Shown here piece after piece: positions 53,142-62,300 of a DNA stretch of 64,000 nt. The translations under genes and the position numbers were made by a program. The notes below the pieces were generated by a model. That model saw only the letters and a program-made list of their open reading frames with translations. It had not been told where the DNA came from and did not search any database. The DNA lies in contig JADDMT010000016.1 in assembly GCA_021401465.1 (NCBI GenBank), forward strand, positions 248,001 to 312,000. Direction: 5' to 3'. Each line of letters begins with the position of its first letter. Within the stretch, counting starts at the first letter, position 1. The stretch is from Teratosphaeria epicoccoides (Eukaryota; Ascomycota; Dothideomycetes; Mycosphaerellales; Teratosphaeriaceae).

Positions 53142-55275
53142 CTACGATCCACTCACGTTCTCCAGGACGTCATCGCTCTCGAATTCATTGTGCTCTGTGC
53201 CCTCAACAGGAAGACCCTCCTCCAGCTCGTCGTCATCATAGATTTTGACCTTGTCGGCATAATCACGGATGTTGGACACCACATGATCTTGGATCAAATG
53301 GCCCTTCCCACCTGCTACTTTCAGGATCAGATCATTCAGAGACGAGCGTCCAAGGATGTCGACGTGGTCTCCGGTATTCGGACCGCCGCGCGGAGAAAAT
53401 CTGTCCGGCTCATGCGGCATCTCATGAGTCGTCACTTTGATACCCGCAGGGTTGTATCGCTTCATCTTCCAACCCTTATTGCACATATAGCCGGTCGAGA
53501 GAAGGTTGACAGTACCATCTCCCTCGCCCATGACAACGCCACGATCCACAAAGCCGTCGAGTGACGACACGGAGGTATCGATCATGACTCTTGGCCTTGT
53601 CTTGTGCAACAACGGCTCCGTGTCTGGTCGATAGAAGTAAGCGCGTTCAGTCGGCTTGCCCATACCGTAGAAGCAGAAGATCTTCAGGTTTGGTGCAAGT
53701 GGCAGCCGTGTCTCAAGCGGGTTAATCCACTTTGACGGGATGTTATTGTTAGCCTCTACCTCCTCCTTGGTATGCGCCACACCCTGACTGTAGCTCTGCT
53801 GCGCAGCAGCGCTGTACCACTCATCTGTGTGCTCCCACAAGTACGCCAGCGCTTCGCCGGCCGTCAGGTTTCGTGGTGCTTCTGGCGTAACGGTTGCATT
53901 TATCACTGGCTTGAAGTTCAAGAAGCTGCCGTAGCTGATGTTCTGTCCCGGCTGATCATCAGGCGCCCACGTGAGGTTGCCCCAGACTGCTTCGCCTCCA
54001 ATAGGCAGCATGGAAGAAATACCTGGCATGTGCCGCAGCAACTCAGCTCGCTCATGCCTACTCAAGAACTTCTCTAAGCCGTAGACGGCGAACGCATTGA
54101 GCTGTGCTGTATCACGCATCTCGCCGGATAAAACCGCTGGCACATCTTTCAGAGCACCAAGCATACAGCCACTGATATTGATCCATGAGTCCACGTGATC
54201 GTTGACCCATCTGGACCCGCCATTGCCGTAGCCTTCTGACTCCACCCAATGGAAAAAGTAGAATAGCACCTGGCTACCCATGGAATGCGATAACAGAACG
54301 ACCTTCCTGCCTGACACCTGTTTCGCTAGCTCGATATGGTTCTTGAGCCTCGTGAAGTACTGATCGCGTTTTTCATAGTTCGCGTAGCTCATGCGCCAAT
54401 CATACGCGGCGGTGAAAGCATTCGTTGGGTCGTACCCAACCGTTGCCAAGTTCTCGAGAATCTTGTTCCAGATCCAGTATCCAGTGATGAAGAAGTCCGC
54501 GGCGTCGAAACCCTGCGCTGCCCTCAGCTTGATGCCTGGCGGATCCATCCCGGTCTTCTCGTCTAGCATAACATGTCGTTTCCAAGCCGCCTTGTCCAAC
54601 ACCAGTGCCCTCATCATACTCCAGGAGCCCCATAAACGTTTCCGAAAGTACTGTTTCGAATCTTCTTCCGTACCCCAGCTTTCCAGTCCGGTTGAGATGA
54701 CGCCGGGGATCATAATGACGGGATTGTGTGCCTCGATGCCCTCCGTCCGCGCATGCATCCCAACAGCAAAAGAGTCGTAGCTCACAGCATCTTTCTCGGA
54801 TGACTAAACTCGAGAAGTGCGTACATCAACATCAGCTTGTTGAATAAGGTAGAGGTATAGTAGCTGCTCGCTGGGCTCAGGAAGGGCAACTCACCTGCAT
54901 AGCCTGAATGTCCCTAATCAATCCAGTAGGCAAGACATCGAAAAACGAATCCAGGTTCAAGTCCTGCAATCCCGCCAAATCCACCAAACGATCTATGCCG
55001 CCTGTACTGCTTGCAAAGAACCCTGCCACGAACACTCCGAATACGCCACCCAGTACGAAGATCCACACATTGCGTCTCTTTCGTCCGGCGACAGTCTTCG
55101 CTTTGGTCAAGTTCTTGAGCTTCTCCTCTGTCACGATCTTGTACTCTTCTGCTTTACTCTTCCCACCGTCAACACCTTCCTGCGCCCGAGGCGGTGCCGG
55201 ACTCGGCTCACGCGATGCATCAGGCGTGCTCTCTGGTGTCCCGACGCCGAATATGCGGCGCCGCAATTCTGACAT
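53142..55275 (-). CDS. LRO1: Phospholipid:diacylglycerol acyltransferase (PDAT)
   Basis: Exons 55275-54895 and 54803-53142, 91-nt intron (GTGAGT...TTTAG; phase 0), 680 aa (yeast Lro1 661). The N-terminal cytosolic tail contains a basic patch (AGRKRRN), then one membrane segment VWIFVLGGVFGVFVAGFF. The lumenal lecithin-acyltransferase fold has NPVIMIPGVISTGLESWG, the nucleophile elbow VVLLSHSMGSQVLFYFFHWV (Ser), an Asp in VVMGEGDGTVNLLSTGY, and the catalytic His in GDHVDILG. Reaction: transfers the sn-2 acyl chain of a phospholipid to diacylglycerol to make triacylglycerol at the ER. It shares a 292-bp divergent promoter region with NAA30. Confidence 0.96.
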
Positions 55276-55567
55276 CGCTGCGCATCTGTGACGGTATATT
55301 CAAAAGAGGAAGGCACGTCGCACGCGGAGATTGGCGACATACATGTGTGTCGCGTCGCATGTCTTACCCGCACGTCATACCGAGCTTGCGCCGAGCAGGC
55401 TTTCTTCACATGTCAGTACGCTTCTTGGCCTTGGAAATCACATGCCCATCTGACTGTCGTCCCTCACACCGACACTGTTCTATCAAGCCACAGTCTCTGG
55501 TTATACAGATGCGGCCTCCAAACAAGTTCACAAGTTTGTGCAAATTAAGACAAATACGCAGCCCCCG

Positions 55568-56405
55568 ATGAGCGGCAACAGCAACCATGCGCCCAGCACC
55601 AATACAGAACCAGCGCCGAAGTTCAGCGGCGAAGTGAACCTGCGATACATCCCCTACGGCGAAGACAAGGAAACGCCGTACCTCCCGGCAATTCGACAAC
55701 TCATCTCCAAAGACCTCTCCGAGCCATACAGTATCTATGTCTATCGATACTTCTTGTATCACTGGGGCGATCTATGTTTTATGGTACTTCTTATTGACAC
55801 ATATCATATATACACAGTACTGATAGGAATGAAGGCTCTCGACGACGAGAACAACCTCATCGGCGTCATAGTATGCAAACTCGAACCCCATCGTGGCGGG
55901 CCCATGCGTGGCTACATTGCCATGCTAGCAACCAAGTCCGAATACAGGGGTCGCGGCATTGCGACCAAGCTTGTCAGATTGGCAGTCGATGCCATGATCG
56001 CGAAGGATGCAGATGAGGTGCGCAGCAACATCGACTGTCATTGCCTATGATCACGCTCAACTGACACGTATTGTCGGCAAGATCGCGTTGGAGACCGAAG
56101 TCGACAACATGCCGTCCCTGCGCATCTACGAGAATTTAGGATTCCTGCGAACGAAGCGGCTACATCGCTATTACCTCAACGGTAACACTGCTTTTCGACT
56201 CATCCTCTATCTGAAGCCTGGCATCCCGTACAAACCGACATACGCTCCGGAATACCTTCCAGTGTCTCCAGGCGGCACGCAGTATCCAGGCGGCGGACTA
56301 GGACAGGGAGCACTCATGGACGAGGACCTGTTCGCCAGACAAGCGGCGGCGCAGCTCGCAGTCGAGGATGTGCATGGCGAGAAATTTGATGTCACTGGTT
56401 CATGA
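55568..56405 (+). CDS. NAA30: N-alpha-acetyltransferase 30 (NatC catalytic subunit, Mak3-like), three exons
   Basis: Exons 55568-55783, 55835-56017 and 56082-56405 give 240 aa. GNAT core: LRYIPYGEDKETPYLPAIRQ, YSIYVYRYFLYHWGDLCFM, LIGVIVCKLEPHRGGPMRGY, SEYRGRGIATKLVRLAVDAM (acetyl-CoA loop R-G-R-G-I-A), and IALETEVDNMPSLRIYENLG with LHRYYLNGNTAFRL. All are NAA30 hallmarks. NatC acetylates N-termini starting Met plus a hydrophobic residue. Both introns (51 and 64 nt) end in AAG rather than C/TAG in this model. The first is a multiple of three and open, so unspliced mRNA would add 17 residues in the core. A C-terminal extension (about 50 aa, Pro/Gly-rich) follows the GNAT domain. Confidence 0.9.
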
Positions 56406-56505
56406 GGGTGACTGGCCGACTCAGTCATCTTAATGACGGCAGACGACATCAGCTTTCGATCAGGTCTTACTATCCTATATTACACCCAGAGTACGTCTAG
56501 TACGA

Positions 56506-58256
56506 TCACTTTCCGTCAATGCGGCGGAACTTGAGCCAAAAGACGCTGCCAGCCACAAGGCCTGCGACAGACAAGCCTATATACATCCAAAAAAGTGTCG
56601 GATCAACTGCAAATGGACTGATGAGGGCACCCAGAACGGCGCCAAACGCGACTGTCATTAGGAATATTGATGTGATAAGTGACCTCATGCTGGCCGGCGC
56701 TTGGGTATATGCGTACTCAAGACCAGTGATCGATGCAAACGTCTCTCCAAGCCCTATCAGCACGTATGCTGGTGTCTGCCACGCCACGTGGACTTCGTTT
56801 GGAGCGTGCGTGCCGTCCGGTCGTAAGCCAGCGGAGCACTTGCGCGGCTTTGCGTAGCAAGGCGGCGAGTTGTAGATCATCTTTTGCACATATGCAACAT
56901 ATGCCATGGCAGATGAAGCGAGAAGGATTCCCACGGAGATACGAGCGATAGGCTTGAACAATATGCCGCATCTGCGCAAGGCTGGGTACAGCAGTCGATC
57001 GCAAAGTGGAATGAAGGCAATGATTGAGATCGGGTTGATATTGCCCATGATGTCGTTGGGAATGCCGTGCAAGGTCATTGTACCGGCTTGGGAGATCAGG
57101 TTGTTGTGCATTTGCATATTGAGCAGGAAGTATACTGCTCAATGTCAGTGGACTAAGCGCCAACTCAAGAGGTCAATCACAACTCACTCGGCAAGAAGAG
57201 AAAGACTTTGCAGGCTAAGATCGCGCGGTGAACCTCGTCGACGAAGGCGCTACTCCATGCCACAGCTCCTCTCACATTGGGCTTTGCAGCGTCGAGACTC
57301 CCGTACCGAATCCCGATCCATGCGATCTGGAATGCCCAAGACATCTCAGAACCCTTCGGAGAATGCAGGACGTACTTCTGCTTGCCTCCGACAAGGACGA
57401 AAAGCCCTATGCCGAATGCGAGTAGGCATACCAGATAGGCGCTCCAGAAACCGACGCTCGCTTCGAGCATGGTCGTCAATATAGGCGAAAGAGAGCCGAT
57501 GTTGATACACAGGTAGAAGACCATGTAGATTCGCTGGACCGTCACACCAGGATCCACGATTACGCGCTCCCCACCGGCACGAGTCTTGACGTAGGGCCGA
57601 TCGTTTTGGTACTGCTCCGCGATGAGAGGCGAGACGTTGGACTTGATCCCTCCGGCGCCCAGACCTATGAGCGTCATGCCGACGAGGAGTCCGGGCAGCG
57701 CTAGTCCGTTCTGAATCGAGAATGGTAACGAGGTCATGAGCAAGACCGCAATCCCAGCAGCGTAGATGACAGCTGCGTATAGAATCGTGTGATATTTGCC
57801 GAAGTATTGATCTGCGGCAACGGCACCGACTACAGGCGTCAAATAGCACCAGAACTGGAATATGCTGGTCAGAGCTGTCGCACCTCCTTGGCCAAGGCCA
57901 ATGGCTCCCGGCAGGCCATTTGGGTCGTGATAGCTGTTCGAGATGTAGTTCTGGAATGGTCCGCTCAGGCCGTAGAAAGTGAAGCGCTCGCACAACTCGA
58001 CAGCAGCTATCAGGAATGCTGACCACGGTAAAGTGTCGGCTACCCTTCGTAGTACTTTGTCGTCTTCATCTGTGGGTTCGACTGAGAGTGACAGCGTGTC
58101 AGAGCCTGCGGACAGCTCGTTCAACTTGGCATTTTCGGCGTCATGGTCGACAAGCTCGTAGTGTCCTCGGTCGGTGGTGTCAGGTCCTGATCCCCAAAAG
58201 GAGCGAATGCGGCCAGCTATGGTGGTGCCGAATGCATCCGTCTTCACACGGTCCAT
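56506..58256 (-). CDS. PTR2: PTR2-like proton-coupled oligopeptide transporter
   Basis: Exons 58256-57188 and 57134-56506 with a 53-nt intron (GTGAGT, CACTGAC, GCAG; phase 1) rebuild FLP-IYFLLNMQMHNNLISQAG; 565 aa. ATG 58256 (MDRVKTDAFGTTIAGRIRSF) is the first ATG. Twelve membrane segments expected; family motifs ELCERFTFYGLSGPFQNYIS, GAGGIKSNVSPLIAEQY, MVFYLCINIGSLSPIL and the MNxNLxSQAGTM stretch. Plasma-membrane uptake of di- and tripeptides with protons. Slightly short but complete; the protein ends FRRIDGK. POT proteins that carry nitrate are unlikely in fungi. Confidence 0.95.
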
Positions 58257-58702
58257 TGGACGCTCATATAGTGGCTGTATTGCTGCACAATGGTAGCCAG
58301 ATGAGCTTTGCACTCATCGCGATGCGAATTCCGAAACCTCCAGAGTGCCATGGTTCGAAGGCCAAGTGTTGCGAGTAATTGCATGTCAAGACTATTGGCG
58401 ACCTAATGCGGTGTTTTCTGGGGGCGGTGCGGCCCGGCGGTACGAACCTTCTACCCGCAAATCACGAACCTTCTATCCGCAAATCAGTCGCTCCTGCTAC
58501 TCCGTGTTGCATCTGATGTGTGCGCCCAGCAGAGAAGCTGCTGGTGGGAAGTCCGCAAGAGCGTCAACCAGTCACGGCAAGTGATGTCATCCTCAACACA
58601 ACCTAGATAACATTTCATGAGTTTGCATCCCTTGATCAGTATTCCCAAGCAGTCTCCTCTCCCAAAACACATCCGGCCTTGACAGACTCTGTACTCGCAG
58701 CC
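58257..58702. other. Intergenic between PTR2 and the SDR relic
   Basis: Presumptive PTR2 promoter. A direct 17-18-bp repeat (CGAACCTTCTA(C/T)CCGCAAATCA) occurs twice at 58444-58485. No gene. Confidence 0.5.
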
Positions 58703-59082
58703 ATGGCACCACCGAGAACGCTTGAAGGCAAAGCTCGGCAAGAAGGTACATTTGGACTTCCAGTATTCCACAGGCCAGCAAGGCAGCGGAGTCAGGTCAT
58801 GAAGGGCAATGTGATTCCACCGAGTACACGCGCGTCTGGGCTGCAGAGCTGGGAAAGGACGGCACGACGGACAATTGTGTGAACCCCGGACCCGTGCAGA
58901 GCGAGATGCTGGAGCAAGTCCCCAAGGAGATTGTGGAGCCTCAGTTGAAAGCTACGCCGGTGCAGCAGAGATCTGGAAAGCCGGAGGAGATTGCAGAGAT
59001 TGTGGCGTGGTTGGCCAGTGAGGGTGCGAGCTGGGTGAGCGGGCAGGCGATCAGTGCCAGTGGTGGATTTGCAATGTATTGA
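58703..59082 (+). pseudogene. Short-chain dehydrogenase relic with central deletion
   Basis: ATG 58703 starts MAPPRTLEGKA, the usual first residues before the SDR 'VALVTG' strand, but the Rossmann core is gone. At about 58820 the frame for the C-terminal third appears: YTRVWAAELGKDGTTDNCVN, PGPVQSEMLEQVPKE, then RSGKPEEIAEIVAWLASEGA and WVSGQAISASGGFAMY ending at 59082. These are the last helices of 3-oxoacyl-ACP-reductase-like SDRs. The TGxxxGxG loop, catalytic Ser and YxxxK are missing, so it cannot be an enzyme. About 150 residues were deleted between the two ends. Confidence 0.72.
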
Positions 59083-59385
59083 ATGATCAGACGTGGGAAG
59101 AACGGCTCCACTTACACACACGAGAGAGTATAGATCGCGACGCAAGGTGCCGCTGTGTACCAGTCTGTATACAAATGTGTTCGTGAAAGCCCCGCGCTGG
59201 ACGCCCAACTAGTCATCGATGGACATGAAACGCATCGACAGTCATTACAAGAAAGCGATGGGAAAGCCTTTGCAACTCAGCGCTCGAACGCTCCACCAAA
59301 TTACTCAGTCAGCCAAAACGCATCAATCTCCAGGACAAACCGGATACATCACCACCCCAAGCATCATTTCTCACTGCTTGTGTTA

Positions 59386-62300
59386 CTACGTCGCATCATT
59401 CTTAAAATATTCTCCTTCGGACGCATTCAAAGCCGCCGTCGGCAAATCCGTCCCTAGGCCACTGTCACTAGGCGGAGCCCACTCGTGCTTGCTAGCATGA
59501 TCGTGCCCAGAGATCCCATCATCCGCCGGCGTCTCGGGGGCAATCACCTGCAACAGTGGTTTAGAGGCTTCCTCAACCGAGGGTGCAGCATCACCCTCCT
59601 TTTCGCTCTCAGAGTCTTCCTCCAGCGTATCCTCAGCGACGGCCGACTCTACGCCCACGACACCGGCAGCAGAGCTGCTAGCTAAGCTGTCACGACTGGA
59701 CAGTTCAGAGCCTGTCATATAGCTGCCGGTGCCGTAGCTGGTGCGGCGGCCGTCTTCCGTCCCAACGGTCTCGCCCCCGGCGTAGCTACCAGTGCCATAC
59801 GTGAGGGAGGTGCCAGTGCCGCTGAGGTAGCTGTGCCGCCTCTCAGTCGCCTCGCTATTTGCATCCTCATGATCGCGGTCGGAATGGTACTCCTCGTCTC
59901 TAGCCAGCTCATCCTCACTCTCTTCAGAGACAGATACAATGTCATTCTCCTTGTTGCCGCCGTTGGGCTGGGTGAAATTTCGCTTGGCACCCCACGAAAG
60001 ATTGCGTTGTGGCTGCTTGACCGAGTGGCTGCGCGTGATGGCCTTCGAGCTATTGGCGAGCAGAGATGGAGCTGCAGCGGAAAACGTCTGTCCACCCCGA
60101 CCCTGGTTGTGGCTGATTTCACCGAGCGACATGATCCGCCTCTCGGATGCGTTCGGCACCGGTCCATTCATAAGCATGTTTGGCCTCGTTTTCATTGCCA
60201 AAGCGTGGTTTGCTTTGGCAAGAGGAGGTACGGTAGAGTCCGCAGCCCGGTACGAGACGGCCGAGGCGTTGCTTGGGATACGAAGATCACGGCCTTGTGG
60301 TTTCTTCGGCTTGGCAGCAGCAGGCTTCGCCGACTTGGCCAAGAGCAACATGCGAGATTGGTTCATGACACCTTCAAGCATCCTCCTCTCGATGGCCTCA
60401 GCCTTGTGATCCATGTCATGCAGCTCCTCACGACGAATGTGCAAAGCAGTCTCCAAGCTCGAGACGTCGGCCTGGAGCCTGCTTTTCTGGCTGGCCAAAG
60501 CCTCCTTCTCCGCCTTCAGCGCTTCGACCACTTGGCGCAGCGAGTCCTTCTCTTCGTTCAAGACTGTGATGTCGTCCTCAATCTCATCTTTCTGCACTAT
60601 GCGGCGCTCGAGCAGAAGTGCAATCTCCTCGGCCTCCTTCTCCTTATTCCCATGCTCTTGCGTGATCTGCTTGGCCTGCGCAGCAACAAATGCCGACACC
60701 TCGGCCGCGGTCGCCATGACCCTCTCATGTATCTGATCAAGCCTTTCAATTTGTGCCGTTGGCTCAGCAGCAGCTTCTGCATGACCCATGAGCTTGTCGA
60801 GCTTCTCATGCAGAGCAGTATCATCATATTTCTCGGCCTCGACCGGAACTGAGATCTCAGCCGGGGCAGGCAAGAGAGCAGGGATCGCGCTCTTGAGGTC
60901 TGCGGTCGACGTATCATGGCGAGCTTTGGTGTCGTCGAAGCCCTGCTTCAGCTGCTCCTGTAGGTCGCGCACAGCTTGATGATGCTCAGCAGCAGTATCA
61001 GCGGCCTTCTGTGAGTGTTCATAGTGCTGTCCGATGAGCGCCTTGACCTCCTCAAGCGTCACGATAAACCTCGGATGGTGCTCTCCAAGATCGTTCTGCA
61101 CGCCGTCGATGGCAGCCAGGACCTTGAAAACCTCGTCGCGAGTCGCGGCGGTCCCATCCTTGAGGCCTTGGTTCATCTCGTCGAGCTTAACAGCCGTCTC
61201 TTCGACCTTGCCGAAAACAGTCTTCGATTCCTCCGAGAGCGCATCCATCTTCTCGGGGAATGTCTCGGCAAAAGTGGTCAGAGTAGCACCAAGGGTGTCA
61301 ATAGATAGTCTCAACTCTTCAGCCATGGTCTTTGTACCCTCCATCAGCTCAGACTGAGATGTAGACTTCTCCTCCATGGTCTGGACCTTCTCTTCAGCTG
61401 CACGTTGAGCGTCGTCATACTTGCTCATCAAGCCACCGAAAAGCACATCGAGCTTCTCAGTCAGGGTTGCCACGACATCATCCTTGTGCTCAGCCTGCTT
61501 CTCCATCGCGGTCTCGGAGGACTGCTGGTGGTCGATCTTCATCGCCTCCAAGCTGCCGTGAGCGCGCTCGAATTCCCGGTTCAACGCTTCCAGAACCTCC
61601 TTAACTTCAGCGATGACGGGCTCGTGGGTGCCGTCAGCCTTCTCTTCAAGGCTCTTGAGTGTCTCGCCGAAGGTGTTGATGCCAGTCTCGTTGTCGCTGA
61701 TCTTGCTGACCAATTCGTCCTTGATCTGGCCAAGCGCTTCCTTGATACCGGCGATTTCCTTGACAGTATCCTCGAACTCCTGCTTGCGATCGTCAAAAGC
61801 CTTAGCAGTCACAGCGATGTCCGTTTCATAGCTATCTTTGAGCTTGTCATGACTCTCGCGGAAATCGGCGATTAGGCCCTGGAGCTGCTCGAAGTCCGCC
61901 TTCGATGCAAGCTCCTCCGGGTTTGGCAGCTTCATATCTTCCATCTTCGTCTTGATCTCCGTGCAAAGGACACCGAGAATGTCAAAGTCAGCTTTGGTCA
62001 TAAGCTCTGGCTTTTCTTCATCGGCTGCAGCAGACATCTTCTCCTTGATCTCTTCGAGGGCGGTTTTCACATCCTGGGCAAGTACCTCGACGACCGCAAC
62101 GTCAGCTTTGGCCGCCGTTGAGTTCTCCAGCCTGTCGGCGAGCCCATCGATGCCTTCCTGCGTGACGCGTATCACTGCCTCCACTACCTCAAGCTGCTCC
62201 TTGGTAACCGCATTGTTTGGGTCGGGAAGTGCCATCTCGTCAAGCTGAGCCTTTGTATTGCGAAGAAGAGTCTCGATGGCATCCGTATCCTCTTTTCTGG

